From CAVQCJ01 sp963849365 (lineage in GTDB: Bacteria; Actinomycetota; Actinomycetes; Prado026), in NCBI GenBank assembly GCA_963849365.1, contig CAWKHA010000003.1:124001-188000 (forward strand): 64,000 nt of DNA, in the 5' to 3' direction. The stretch's first letter is position 1. The number at the start of each line of letters is the position of its first letter. Shown piece by piece: positions 8,282 through 17,267 of the stretch. The position numbers were made by a program, and so were the translations under genes. Under the pieces are notes generated by a model. The model made no database searches. It saw only the letters and a program-made list of their open reading frames with translations, and was not told where the DNA came from.

Positions 8282-9343
8282 ATGTCTGCACTCTCCGACC
8301 ACCGGCACACCCGGACCGGCCCACCGGGAATCGACCCGGCTCTGCTCGACCGCCCGGAGGGCACCGTGGACCGGTCCACCTCGTTGGCGTTGTTCCGGCA
8401 GCAGGTGCGCATGCGTCGCTTCGAGAAGCGGGCGTACGACCTCTTCATGCAGAGCCTGGTGAAGGGGACCAGCCACCTTTCGCTGGGCATGGAAGCTGTC
8501 GCAGCGGGCTTCGGGGAGGCGATGCAGCCGGGGGACTGCACCTTCGCGACGTACCGCGGCCACGCGCACACGCTCGCCCGCGGGAGCTCGATGAGTGCGG
8601 TCATGGCCGAGCTGCTCGGGCGCGAGACTGGCCTGCTGCACGGTAAGGGCGGGTCGATGCACCTGACCGACGTCGAGCGCGGCGTGATGGGCTCCTACGC
8701 CATCATCGGGGCGCACCTGACGATCGCGCTCGGGGCCGCCTGGTCGGCCCAGTACCAGGGGCGGCCGGCCGTGTCGGTCGCGTTCTTCGGTGACGGCACC
8801 ACCAACATCGGGGCGTTCCACGAGGCCCTCAACTTCGCCAAGGTCTGGCAGCTCCCGGTGGTGTTCGTGTGCGAGAACAACCAGTACATGGAGTACACCC
8901 CGATCGGGTCGGTGACGGCCGTGGCGCACCCGGCCGCGGACCGCGCGGCTGCGTACGGGCTCGAGCGGGTGCTGATCGACGGCAACGACGCCGACGCGGT
9001 CTACCTGACAGCGGTACGGACGCTCGACCGGGCCAGGTCGGGCGCGGGACCGGCGCTGGTTGAGGCGTACACCTACCGCACGAGCGGTCACTCGCGCGCG
9101 GACCCGGCCAAGTACAAGCCGGAGGCGGAGGCGGCCGCATGGGCCGGCTACGACCCGATCGACATCTACCGGGAGCGGCTGCTCGCTGCCGGCGTCGCGG
9201 ACCAGGACCTGGTGGCGATCGAGGCCGAGGCCGACCGGGACGTCGACGAGGCCACGGCTGCGGCCAAGGCGGCGGCGCCACCCGGCGCGGACCGGCTGAT
9301 GACCAACCTGTGGGCGGACGGAGGCTCGTCATGGCGGAACTGA
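8282..9343 (+). CDS. Thiamine-diphosphate dehydrogenase E1 alpha subunit (acetoin/2-oxoacid type)
   Basis: 353 aa. The ThDP-binding motif GDG...NN is present (GDGTTNIGAFHEALNF followed by VFVCENNQ, about residues 166-200), with the GRETGLLHGKGGSMHLTD loop typical of AcoA/PdhA proteins. It pairs with the E1 beta subunit, whose start overlaps its 3' end by 13 nt. Together they decarboxylate a 2-oxoacid or cleave acetoin and pass the acyl group to a lipoyl E2. No E2 or E3 gene lies in the window, so those must be borrowed from elsewhere. Confidence 0.9.
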   Translation: MSALSDHRHTRTGPPGIDPALLDRPEGTVDRSTSLALFRQQVRMRRFEKRAYDLFMQSLVKGTSHLSLGMEAVAAGFGEAMQPGDCTFATYRGHAHTLARGSSMSAVMAELLGRETGLLHGKGGSMHLTDVERGVMGSYAIIGAHLTIALGAAWSAQYQGRPAVSVAFFGDGTTNIGAFHEALNFAKVWQLPVVFVCENNQYMEYTPIGSVTAVAHPAADRAAAYGLERVLIDGNDADAVYLTAVRTLDRARSGAGPALVEAYTYRTSGHSRADPAKYKPEAEAAAWAGYDPIDIYRERLLAAGVADQDLVAIEAEADRDVDEATAAAKAAAPPGADRLMTNLWADGGSSWRN

Positions 9344-10308
9344 CCTACCGCGGGGCAGTGGCCCGGGCGATCGCCCAGGAGATGTCGCGGGACGAGAACG
9401 TGGTGTTCCTCGGCGAGGATGTGGCCGAGGCCGGCGGGGTGTTCAAGGCGACCGGAGGGCTGCTCGAGCAGTTCGGGCCGCGGCGCGTGCGGGACACGCC
9501 GATCTCCGAGCAGGCGATCCTAGGTGCGGCCATGGGCGCCGCGATGACCGGGCTGCGTCCGATCGCGGAGATCATGTTCTCGGACTTCTTCGCCGTCTGC
9601 TGGGACCTCGTGGCGAACGAGATCGCCAAGAGCCGCTACATGACGGACGGCCAGGTGTCGTTCCCCATGGTGATCCGGTCCGGCAACGGTGGTGGGCTCC
9701 GCTTCGGTGCGCAGCACTCGCAGTCAGTGGAGAACTGGGCGATGGCGGTGCCGGGCGTGAAGGTCGTCGCGCCTTCGAACCCGCAGGACGTGGTCGGGCT
9801 CTTCGCGGCCGCCGTCCGTGATCCCGACCCGGTGCTGTTCTTCGAGCACAAGGGTCTGTACTCCACGAAGGCGGATGTGCCGGACGGCGAGATCGTGGAC
9901 ACGCTGGGCTCGGCGAAGGTGCTGCGCTCCGGGGGCGACGCGACCATCGTCGCCCTCGCCGCCATGGTGCCCAAGGCGCTGGCTGCGGCCGAGGTGCTGG
10001 CGGGCGCCGGCATCGAGACGACGGTGGTGGACGTGCGCAGCCTTGTTCCGCTGGACACGCAGACCATCCTCGCCGAGGTCGCCAGGACGGGGCGGCTGTT
10101 CACCGTCGAGGAGAACCCGCGGCTGTGCGGCTGGGGTGCCGAGATCGTGTCGATCGTCGCGGAGGAGTGCTTCTGGTCGTTGGACGGCCCGATCGTCCGC
10201 ATCACCACCCCGCACATCCCGCTGCCATCGGCGGATGCACTCGAAGACCTCGCGATCCCGTCGGTGCAGCGGATCACGGAGACCATCGAGAAGGTGCTGC
10301 AGGCGTGA
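9331..10308 (+). CDS. Thiamine-diphosphate dehydrogenase E1 beta subunit
   Basis: 325 aa from ATG 9331, inside the 3' end of the alpha gene. Transketolase-type pyrimidine-binding domain (LGEDVAEAGGVFKATGGL, then RVRDTPISEQAILGAAMGAA) and the C-terminal transketolase domain (VVDVRSLVPLDTQTI). It completes the alpha2beta2 E1 of an acetoin, pyruvate or branched-chain 2-oxoacid dehydrogenase. Ends in a 4-nt GTGA overlap with the aldehyde dehydrogenase gene, so all three are co-translated. Confidence 0.9.
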   Translation: MAELTYRGAVARAIAQEMSRDENVVFLGEDVAEAGGVFKATGGLLEQFGPRRVRDTPISEQAILGAAMGAAMTGLRPIAEIMFSDFFAVCWDLVANEIAKSRYMTDGQVSFPMVIRSGNGGGLRFGAQHSQSVENWAMAVPGVKVVAPSNPQDVVGLFAAAVRDPDPVLFFEHKGLYSTKADVPDGEIVDTLGSAKVLRSGGDATIVALAAMVPKALAAAEVLAGAGIETTVVDVRSLVPLDTQTILAEVARTGRLFTVEENPRLCGWGAEIVSIVAEECFWSLDGPIVRITTPHIPLPSADALEDLAIPSVQRITETIEKVLQA

Positions 10309-11804
10309 CTGCGCTGGCGTCCCAGCCGCCCGAAGCGCTGCCCGGCCCGCACAAGTCGCCCGACGACCTGGTCGGAGTACCCGACGACCTGCTCGTCGGC
10401 GGGATCTGGGTTCCCTCGTCGGACGGGCGGCGGATCGCCGTCCACGACCCCGCCACGCTCGAGCTGCTGACGGACGTCGCCGACGCGACCGTCGAGGACG
10501 CCCTCGTGGCGGTGGGAGCCGCCCATGACGCCCTCGCGGGATGGGGTCAGAGCTCGCCGCGCGCCCGGGCCGAGGTGCTGCGGCTGGCGTACGAGCTGAT
10601 GACCGATCGAGCCGAGCGGTTGGCTCGCCTGATCGTCCTGGAGAACGGGAAGGCGCTCCCCGACGCGCGGAGCGAGGTGGCGTACGCGGCCGAGTTCTTC
10701 CGCTGGTTCGCCGAGGAGGCGGTCCGCGCCGGTGGAGACCTGCACGCCGCACCCTCCGGCAGCAACCGGATCGTCGTGCTGCGGCAGCCGGTGGGTGTGT
10801 GCGTGCTGGTGACGCCGTGGAACTTCCCGGCCGCGATGGCGACGCGCAAGATCGCGCCGACGCTGGCGGCCGGCTGCACGGTCGTCCTCAAGCCCGCCTC
10901 GCTGACGCCGTTGACCGCGCTCGCGATCGGGGGACTGCTGCTGGAGGCAGGCGTGCCGGCCGGTGTGGTCAACGTGCTGCCGTCCAGCCGCTCCGGCGCC
11001 GTCGTCTCCGCGATGCTGCACGATCCACGGGTCCGCAAGCTGTCCTTCACCGGATCGACGCAGGTCGGCCGGCTGCTGCTGCGGGAAGCATCGGACTGCA
11101 TCGTGGGCTCGTCGATGGAGCTCGGCGGGAACGCTCCGTTCATCGTGTTCGACGACGCGGAGCTCGACGAGGCGGTCGCCGGAGCCATGGTGGCCAAGAT
11201 GCGCAACGGCGGTGAGGCCTGCACCGCGGCCAACCGCTTCTACGTCCAGCGCGGCGTCGCCGGCGAGTTCACCGGCCGGTTCGCCCAGGCGATGTCCGGC
11301 GTTCCGATGGGACGGGGACTCGACCCGGACGTACGGCTCGGCCCGCTGGTCGACGAGGCGAGCCGGGACAAAGTCGTCGAGCTGGTGGCCGACGCTGTGC
11401 GGCGAGGCGCTCGGGCGGTGACCGGGGGTGAGCCGCTCCGGGGTCCCGGATGGTTCTACCCGCCGACCGTGCTCGTCGACGTGCCGCACGGCTCGGCGAT
11501 CCTCGCGGAGGAGATCTTCGGCCCCGTCGCCCCGATCGTGGTGTTCGACACCGAAGCGGAGGCGGTCGGAATGGCGAACGACACCGAGTACGGACTGGTC
11601 GCCTACGTCTACACCGGCGATCTGGCCAGAGGGCTGCGGGTCGGGGAGGCGCTGGAGTCGGGCATGGTCGGACTCAACCGGGCACTGGTCTCCGATCCTG
11701 CCGCCCCGTTCGGCGGGGTCAAGCAGAGCGGGATGGGCAGGGAAGGCGGCCACGACGGGCTGCTGGAGTACCTGGAGAGCAAGTACATCGCCGTCCAGTG
11801 GTGA
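10305..11804 (+). CDS. NAD(P)-dependent aldehyde dehydrogenase, succinate-semialdehyde dehydrogenase type
   Basis: 499 aa from GTG 10305, overlapping the previous stop; longer in-frame starts lie inside the E1 beta gene. Catalytic Glu272 (MELGGN) and nucleophile Cys306 (GGEACTAAN) have the family's 34-residue spacing. ENGKALPDARSEVAYAAEFF (beginning about residue 112) is typical of GabD-like succinate-semialdehyde dehydrogenases. Oxidises a semialdehyde to the acid. Last gene of the operon; the convergent M15-like gene ends 9 nt downstream. Confidence 0.9.
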   Translation: MTALASQPPEALPGPHKSPDDLVGVPDDLLVGGIWVPSSDGRRIAVHDPATLELLTDVADATVEDALVAVGAAHDALAGWGQSSPRARAEVLRLAYELMTDRAERLARLIVLENGKALPDARSEVAYAAEFFRWFAEEAVRAGGDLHAAPSGSNRIVVLRQPVGVCVLVTPWNFPAAMATRKIAPTLAAGCTVVLKPASLTPLTALAIGGLLLEAGVPAGVVNVLPSSRSGAVVSAMLHDPRVRKLSFTGSTQVGRLLLREASDCIVGSSMELGGNAPFIVFDDAELDEAVAGAMVAKMRNGGEACTAANRFYVQRGVAGEFTGRFAQAMSGVPMGRGLDPDVRLGPLVDEASRDKVVELVADAVRRGARAVTGGEPLRGPGWFYPPTVLVDVPHGSAILAEEIFGPVAPIVVFDTEAEAVGMANDTEYGLVAYVYTGDLARGLRVGEALESGMVGLNRALVSDPAAPFGGVKQSGMGREGGHDGLLEYLESKYIAVQW

Positions 11805-11813
11805 CCCGCGGCC

Positions 11814-12668
11814 TCAGCCGGACCCGGACCCGCGCTGGACGTCGACGTGGACGTGGTCGTAGTGCAGCAGGGTCAGGTTGGTGGTGGTGCCGTCGGGATA
11901 GACGTACGGCTGCCAGCCGCGCTGGTCCCAGCCGCCGGGAGTCCACACCCTTGCGTCGAAGATCACGGTGGCGATCTGCAGCGGTTGTGCGTGTGCGACG
12001 AGCCACTGCGCCAGCACCCAACCGTGCCTGATGCTCTTCGCCGTGATGGGCCGGTACAGGAAGTCGATGGCGCGGCCCTCGTAGTGGGCCGAACCGGGGA
12101 CGTGCCCGGCGTGCACTCCTCCAGGCATGAACCCACCGGCCGGCAGCGGTCCGAAGACGCTCTTGACCGCCGTCCACATGCCGTTGGCCCGCTCGGTCAG
12201 ACCGTCCGGCTGCATACCCTGGCGCATCGCAGACGGGAGCGACGACGTGCAGCCGAGCGCGGCCGGCACGTACCCGCGGAGCGACCGGGCGATCGCCTCG
12301 GCCTGGGCCGCCTGCCCGGGCCAGGCGGCCACCACCAGCCGGGTCGTCGTGGTGAGCGGGGCCGCAGCGTTCTGGTCCCGCCCGGCCAAGTCGGTCAGAG
12401 TCATGGCCAGGCGTACGGGAAGCACGAGCTGTTCGCTGCCGACCCGGAGGGTGCAGCCCAGCTGAGCCCGGGGTGCCGCCGACGCCGCCGTCCGGACCGC
12501 CGCCTGGCCGATGCCGTCCTGCCAGGCATCGAGTAGTGGCCAGGCCAGCCCGGCCCCGGCCACCACCAGGACTGTGGCGAACAGCACGCGCCGGCGTCGA
12601 GCCACGTGCGGCTGCACGTCGGGCAGGCGCCACCCCCGAGCTCTGCCGTTCACGGCAGTGCGGTTCAC
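11814..12668 (-). CDS. Membrane-anchored M15-peptidase-like protein
   Basis: 284 aa if GTG 12668 is the start; GTG 12653, 12617 and 12605 and TTG 12683 are in-frame alternatives. A basic patch (ARRRR) precedes one transmembrane helix (VLFATVLVVAGAGLAWPLL), so the rest is outside the cell. The C-terminal domain has GSAHYEGRAIDF (H-x6-D) and HYDHVHVD (H-x-H), the zinc-ligand pattern of M15 D-Ala carboxypeptidase/endolysin folds. It follows gatD by 11 nt in the murT-gatD operon, which supports a peptidoglycan role. Whether it cuts or only binds cell wall is unknown. Confidence 0.7.
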   Translation of the reverse strand: MNRTAVNGRARGWRLPDVQPHVARRRRVLFATVLVVAGAGLAWPLLDAWQDGIGQAAVRTAASAAPRAQLGCTLRVGSEQLVLPVRLAMTLTDLAGRDQNAAAPLTTTTRLVVAAWPGQAAQAEAIARSLRGYVPAALGCTSSLPSAMRQGMQPDGLTERANGMWTAVKSVFGPLPAGGFMPGGVHAGHVPGSAHYEGRAIDFLYRPITAKSIRHGWVLAQWLVAHAQPLQIATVIFDARVWTPGGWDQRGWQPYVYPDGTTTNLTLLHYDHVHVDVQRGSGSG

Positions 12669-12677
12669 GGCAGTGCG
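12648..12677. repeat. Two tandem 15-bp repeats across the M15-like start region
   Basis: GTTCACGGCAGTGCG occurs twice back to back (12648-12662 and 12663-12677). Each copy carries a GTG on the minus strand, so the repeat duplicates the candidate start codon and encodes TAVNR twice. Confidence 0.85.
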
Positions 12678-12679
12678 GC

Positions 12680-13333
12680 TCAAAGCGCCGCCGACCTGTC
12701 GTGGCGGCGCATCGCCTGCAGGATCAGGTGGTCGGCCAGCAACGGGTTGCGCGGCAGCACCGGGCCGTGCAGGTACGTCCCGACGGCAGTTCCGTTGACG
12801 GCGCCTTCGGTGCGGCGGGCCGAGTTGTTGCCCGTCCCTCGCACGACCCGACCGAGTGGCTCCTGCTGCGCGCCCAGCTGGGTCATCCCTGAGTGGTTCT
12901 CGAAGCCCGACAGCAGTCCGAACCGGCTGGACACGACGATGTCGCCGCTGGCCCGACCGGGCCCGGCGACGCTGACCGCGTCGAAGACGCCGATGCCGGG
13001 TAGCACGTCGCCGTCCCTGGTCGTGAAGCTGGTCCCGAACAGCTGGAACATGCCGCACACGACGAGCATGGGTGTGCCGTCGCTCAGCGCGGTGTGCACC
13101 GAGTCCGCGCGCAACGCCAGGTCCCGGCTGACGTGCCGCTGGCTCGCGTCAGGTCCGCCGCCGCCCATCACGAGATCGACACCCGTGAAGTCGAACGGTT
13201 CCCCGGCCTCGACAGCGAGCACATCGCAGTCGTGCCCCATCCAGCGCAGCCGCTGCCGAACCACCATGACGTTCCCCGTGTCCCCGTACAGGTTCATCTG
13301 CCGGGGGTACAGGTGCGCGATCCGCAGCCTCAC
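12680..13333 (-). CDS. gatD: Lipid II isoglutaminyl synthase, glutamine amidotransferase subunit
   Basis: 217 aa from GTG 13333, overlapping the murT stop by 4 nt. Class-I glutamine amidotransferase of the cobyric-acid-synthase-like family: nucleophile Cys in PMLVVCGMFQLFG and His in GTYLHGPVLPRNP, with the N-terminal RIAHLYPRQMNLYGDTGN typical of GatD. It releases ammonia from glutamine for MurT, which amidates the D-Glu of lipid II in the cytoplasm. Gene order and size match other actinobacterial pairs. Confidence 0.9.
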   Translation of the reverse strand: MRLRIAHLYPRQMNLYGDTGNVMVVRQRLRWMGHDCDVLAVEAGEPFDFTGVDLVMGGGGPDASQRHVSRDLALRADSVHTALSDGTPMLVVCGMFQLFGTSFTTRDGDVLPGIGVFDAVSVAGPGRASGDIVVSSRFGLLSGFENHSGMTQLGAQQEPLGRVVRGTGNNSARRTEGAVNGTAVGTYLHGPVLPRNPLLADHLILQAMRRHDRSAAL

Positions 13334-14739
13334 GCTGCCGCCGCCGACCTGACCGCGCCGCGGTGCAGCAGCTCTCGACGGACAGCCAGCATGGCCGTGT
13401 AGGTGGCGAGCACGTATCCGGTCCCTCCGGGCGGCACCGTCGACAGCAGCTCGCGTACGGCGCCGGGGTACGACGGGGCGACGTGCGCCGGCACCCCGGC
13501 GTACCACAGCCGCAGCTGGAGATCAGCCGCACGGGTACCGCACGCGATCACCCGACCCGACCGGCCCTCGAGACTCTCCAGTGGCACGTCCCAGATCCAC
13601 GACACGTCGCGACCATCGGCCGCCGCGTCGTTGAGCGCGATCAGCGCCGGCGCCTGCGCGTCGTCGACGAGGAACGTCCGGATGACCTGCGCGCAGCCGG
13701 TCGGGTTCTTCACCAGCAGGAGCCGGACGTGCCGACCGTCCACGTCGAGCTGCTCGGATCGCCCGAACGCCGGCGGGCAGGCGGAGACCGCCGGCCCCGC
13801 CACCGCCGGGTCCACGCCGATGACGGCGCACGCGGCCAGGGCTGCCAGCGCGTTGTACAGGCTGTACGTGCCCGGGGACTGAGTTCGCATCCCTTGCGGT
13901 TGCCCGTCCAAACGCACCACGAACGGGAGCCCGCCCGTCGTCGCCGTACCTGTCCGGGTCACCCGCGCGCCCGGCGTCGGCCGCTGGAAGTCACCGGCGG
14001 GGCAGGTGTAGTGGCCAAGCTGCGCGAACAGCACGTGCGTGTACCGCAGCGGGCGCCCGCACCGGGGACAGCTCTCGTGGTCCCGCTCCGACGGGACTGC
14101 GGTGCTGCCCAGACCCGCGCTCTCCTCGATCCCGAAGTACTCCACGCGTCCGTCGGGCAGGAACCGGCCGAGGTCGGCGACCCGGGGGTCGTCGGCGTTG
14201 AGCAGCACGGTGGCCCGGGTGGCCTTCAGCCCAGCGACGATCCGTTCGGCCACTGCCTCGAGCTCTGCGTGGCGGTCGAGTTGGTCGCGGAACAGGTTGA
14301 GCACCACCACGAGCCTGGGAGCTAGCTCGGAGGCGACGCCGGGCAGGGTGTCCTCGTCGACCTCGAACACCCCCACGGTGCCGTCGACCGTCCCGGGCTT
14401 CCTGCGGGACGTGCTGGTGCCGCCCGCCAGCGCGGCCGAGATGCCCTGCCGCAGGTTCGACCCGGTGCGGTTGGTCACGACGTGCTCACCTGCGGCGGCG
14501 AGGCCGCTGGCGATCTGCCGCGTGGTCGTCGTCTTGCCGTTCGTCCCCGTGACCAGGACGACCCCAGCAGGCAGCTCGCCCGCCAGGCGGGCCATCGCAC
14601 CCGGGTCGAGCCGGTCCAGGAGCATCCCTGGCAGTGCCTGCCCGGCGCCCCCACCCAGCATGCGGCTGGCCCGGGCGGCCGCGCGGGCAGCGCGGACACT
14701 CAAGGTCGGACCTGGGCGGACAACCCGTTCTCGAGCCAC
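13330..14739 (-). CDS. murT: Lipid II isoglutaminyl synthase, Mur-ligase-like subunit
   Basis: 469 aa from GTG 14739. ATP-binding VTGTNGKTTTTR (about residues 63-74) of the Mur ligase family, central domain with NLFRDQLDRHAE, and the C-terminal DUF1727-type domain (LALNDAAADGRDVSWIWDV). The zinc-ribbon insert reads CPRCG ... YTCPAGDF, so only three of the four usual cysteines are visible. With GatD it amidates lipid II at D-Glu. The operon continues with gatD and the M15-like gene. Confidence 0.9.
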   Translation of the reverse strand: MARERVVRPGPTLSVRAARAAARASRMLGGGAGQALPGMLLDRLDPGAMARLAGELPAGVVLVTGTNGKTTTTRQIASGLAAAGEHVVTNRTGSNLRQGISAALAGGTSTSRRKPGTVDGTVGVFEVDEDTLPGVASELAPRLVVVLNLFRDQLDRHAELEAVAERIVAGLKATRATVLLNADDPRVADLGRFLPDGRVEYFGIEESAGLGSTAVPSERDHESCPRCGRPLRYTHVLFAQLGHYTCPAGDFQRPTPGARVTRTGTATTGGLPFVVRLDGQPQGMRTQSPGTYSLYNALAALAACAVIGVDPAVAGPAVSACPPAFGRSEQLDVDGRHVRLLLVKNPTGCAQVIRTFLVDDAQAPALIALNDAAADGRDVSWIWDVPLESLEGRSGRVIACGTRAADLQLRLWYAGVPAHVAPSYPGAVRELLSTVPPGGTGYVLATYTAMLAVRRELLHRGAVRSAAAA

Positions 14740-14874
14740 CTGGGAAACGTAAGTCGCGCCCGGTAACGCCCCGGTAAGGGCACGGGCTCGTGACGGTGTG
14801 AGTTTCGACGATCCGCCGGCTGGGGCGCCCGGCTAGTCTGCGCGGGCCAGCGCAGTCGATCTGGGAGGGTCATC

Positions 14875-16341
14875 GTGGGGGTCGGCCCCGCCGCACCGCT
14901 CGGTCCGCGCGTGTCGCTGCCCCTCGAGCCGCTCGACCCGGCCGCGCTGGAGGCTGTGCACGACCAGGCCCTGCGGCTCCTGCGCGAAGTCGGCACCGAG
15001 GTGCACGACGACGCGATGCTGCGCAGGCTCGCGGAGGCGGGGCAGGACATCGATGAGACCAGGGTCCGCTGGGACCCCGACTTCGTGATGGAGCAGCTCG
15101 CGCTCGCACCGTCCTCGTTCACGCTCACCGGGCGCGCGCCGACCCGGACCGTGACGATCGGCGGCGGCAGCCTCGTGCACTCACCGGTCGGCGGGCCCCC
15201 GTTCGCGTCCGACCTCGAGCGCGGCCGACGAGACGGCACCATCGCCGACCACGTCGAGCTCGTGAAGCTGGCGCACGCGTCCGGCCTGCTGCCGGTGCTG
15301 CAGAGCGGGACCACCGAGGCGCAGGACCTCGACTACACGAGCCGTCACCTGGAGATGGACTACTCCATCCTGCGGTGGAGCGACCGGCCGTACATCCTCT
15401 ACGGCACCAGCGGCGAGAAGACGCGCGACGGTCTCCGGCTGGCGGCGATCGCCGCGGGCGGCGAAGACGCGCTCGTCGGGCAGCCGATGGTGGTCGGCAT
15501 CGTCAACCCGAACAGCCCGCTGGTGTGGGACGGGCTGATGGTGACCACGCTGGCGGCATGCGCCGAGCTCGGGCAGCCGGTGGCCATCACGCCGTTCCTG
15601 CTGGCCGGCGCCTCGGCCCCGGTCACCCTGGCCGCGGGGTTGTCCCTGCTGGTGGCCGAGACGCTGTCGGGGGTGGCCATGGCCCAGCTCGTCCGCCAAG
15701 GCGCGCCCTGCATCCTCGGCTGCTTCTTCAACGGTGTCGACATGCGGTCCGGCGGTCCGTCGCTCGGGTTGCCCGAGTCGGTGCTGACCACGTTCGCCGG
15801 GGCGCAGCTGGCCCGGCGGTACGGTCTGCCGCTGCGCGGCGGCGGCGGGCTGTGCTCGGGCATCTCGCTGGACGCGCAGTCCGCGACCGAGAGCGCGATG
15901 TCGCTGTGGGCCACGTACCTCGCCGGGTGCGACCTCGTCGTGCACTCCGCCGGCTGGCTCGAAGGTGGCCTGACGGCGTCGTACGAGAAGCTGGCCCTCG
16001 ACCTCGAGGTGATCCGCATGTTCGAGCGGATCCGGCAGGGCATCGTCGTCGACGCCGACACCCTCGCCTTCGACGTGATCTCCGAGCTCGGGCCGGGCGG
16101 CCTCTTCCTCGCCCACGACCACACGCTGGCCCGTTTCCGCTCGGACGTGTTCATGAGCCTGCTGTTCCGGTCGCAGGCCTTTCCCACCTGGACCAAGCTG
16201 GGGTCACCCTCGGCGGAGCAGGTCGCCGCGAAGGAGTGGCGCCGGCTGCTCGACTCGTACGTCGACCCCGGCATCGACGACGCCATGGACGCCGAGCTGC
16301 GGGACTACGTCGAGCGCCGCACTGTCGAGCTCGAGGCGTAG
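14875..16341 (+). CDS. MttB-family methyltransferase without pyrrolysine
   Basis: 488 aa from GTG 14875, preceded by GGGAGGG. Full-length similarity in feel to trimethylamine methyltransferase MttB proteins: YTSRHLEMDYSILRWSDRPY, then GIVNPNSPLVWDG, QPVAITPFLLAGASAPVTLA, and a C-terminal LFRSQAFPTWTKLGSPSAEQ. The frame has no internal TAG, so this is the non-Pyl branch, whose characterised members demethylate quaternary amines such as glycine betaine and pass the methyl group to a corrinoid protein. No corrinoid protein gene is adjacent. Stands alone between murT (divergent) and a SLOG gene (convergent). Confidence 0.85.
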   Translation: MGVGPAAPLGPRVSLPLEPLDPAALEAVHDQALRLLREVGTEVHDDAMLRRLAEAGQDIDETRVRWDPDFVMEQLALAPSSFTLTGRAPTRTVTIGGGSLVHSPVGGPPFASDLERGRRDGTIADHVELVKLAHASGLLPVLQSGTTEAQDLDYTSRHLEMDYSILRWSDRPYILYGTSGEKTRDGLRLAAIAAGGEDALVGQPMVVGIVNPNSPLVWDGLMVTTLAACAELGQPVAITPFLLAGASAPVTLAAGLSLLVAETLSGVAMAQLVRQGAPCILGCFFNGVDMRSGGPSLGLPESVLTTFAGAQLARRYGLPLRGGGGLCSGISLDAQSATESAMSLWATYLAGCDLVVHSAGWLEGGLTASYEKLALDLEVIRMFERIRQGIVVDADTLAFDVISELGPGGLFLAHDHTLARFRSDVFMSLLFRSQAFPTWTKLGSPSAEQVAAKEWRRLLDSYVDPGIDDAMDAELRDYVERRTVELEA

Positions 16342-16397
16342 CCGTCGGTCGCGGCTCGATCGAGATCAACAAGTTGGACTGGTCGCTGCCGGCAGGG

Positions 16398-17147
16398 TCA
16401 GCGCCCGGCTGTCACGATGGCCGATTCGACGAAGGCGTCCCACGAACGCTCGTCCCGAAGGCCGTCGAGGTCCGGTTTCGCGGACACCGCAGAGATGCGG
16501 CTACTCAGGCGGTCAACGATCCGAGCGGTCGCACGGTCGAGCTCGTCCCCGGCACCGGTCGCCGGCAACGGTGCGTACTCCGGGAGGCCGTCGGCGCTGT
16601 CGGCCCACTCGTATGCGCCAGCGATGCCGCGGTCGATCGCGGTCTGCGGAGGTTGTGGCCATTCGATGCGATGTGTCGCGGAGTCCCGCAGCGTCTGCAT
16701 GGCCGCCGGACCCATCGGCCACTTGTCGCCGATGAGAACAACTGGGCGTCTCAGGTAGAGGCAGAACACCACCTCAGAGGCCGTTCCCGCCCCGCCCCAG
16801 ATCGCGATCGCGGCATCGCAGAGGCAGGCCTCGACGAAGTTGCGCCGGTGGTCCCAGCCCGGGGTGAGGAGGATCGACCGCCCACCTTTCTCTTCCGGCG
16901 CCGTCGCACTATCGGCCCGCCGCACGCCGATCCAAGCCGCAGGTCTCTCCAGATCCTCGATGTCGATCGCCGATCGGATGGCTGCATCCTTCACGGTGTC
17001 CGGGTGGCTGCCATCCCCTCCGGTCAGCAGAACGGCTCCGGACAGGTTGACCTGCGCACCGAACAGTCGAGCTGCTACCAGCTCGCTCCCATCCGGCTCA
17101 TTCCCGCCGAACACTGCGATGACACGAGTGTCTTCAGATATCAGCAC
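16398..17147 (-). CDS. SLOG-fold (LOG/TIGR00725-like) nucleotide-binding protein
   Basis: 249 aa from GTG 17147, with GGAGG 8 nt upstream. Begins RVIAVFGGNEPDGSELVAAR and has ILLTGGDG and AIWGGAGTASEVVFCLYLRR, the P-loop-like glycine patch of the SLOG superfamily (lysine-decarboxylase-like, DprA-like folds) that binds nucleotides or nucleotide-derived ligands. Function unknown; members act as phosphoribohydrolases or nucleotide sensors. Isolated gene. Confidence 0.6.
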   Translation of the reverse strand: MLISEDTRVIAVFGGNEPDGSELVAARLFGAQVNLSGAVLLTGGDGSHPDTVKDAAIRSAIDIEDLERPAAWIGVRRADSATAPEEKGGRSILLTPGWDHRRNFVEACLCDAAIAIWGGAGTASEVVFCLYLRRPVVLIGDKWPMGPAAMQTLRDSATHRIEWPQPPQTAIDRGIAGAYEWADSADGLPEYAPLPATGAGDELDRATARIVDRLSSRISAVSAKPDLDGLRDERSWDAFVESAIVTAGR

Positions 17148-17267
17148 GCTCGACCTCCAACTGGGCGCGGCAGGAGGTCGACCGACCGGGCAGCTGGTCT
17201 CTGGTTTCCCGCCATGCTAAGGGTCCCGCGTCACACCCGTGTCACCTGGCGATCGTCAACGGCTCGG

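Noticed and set aside
8282..10308. Complete 2-oxoacid dehydrogenase complex
   Set aside because: Only E1 alpha and beta are encoded; no E2 or E3 gene follows.
14875..16341. Pyrrolysine-containing trimethylamine methyltransferase
   Set aside because: The frame has no in-frame TAG and no pyl genes lie nearby.
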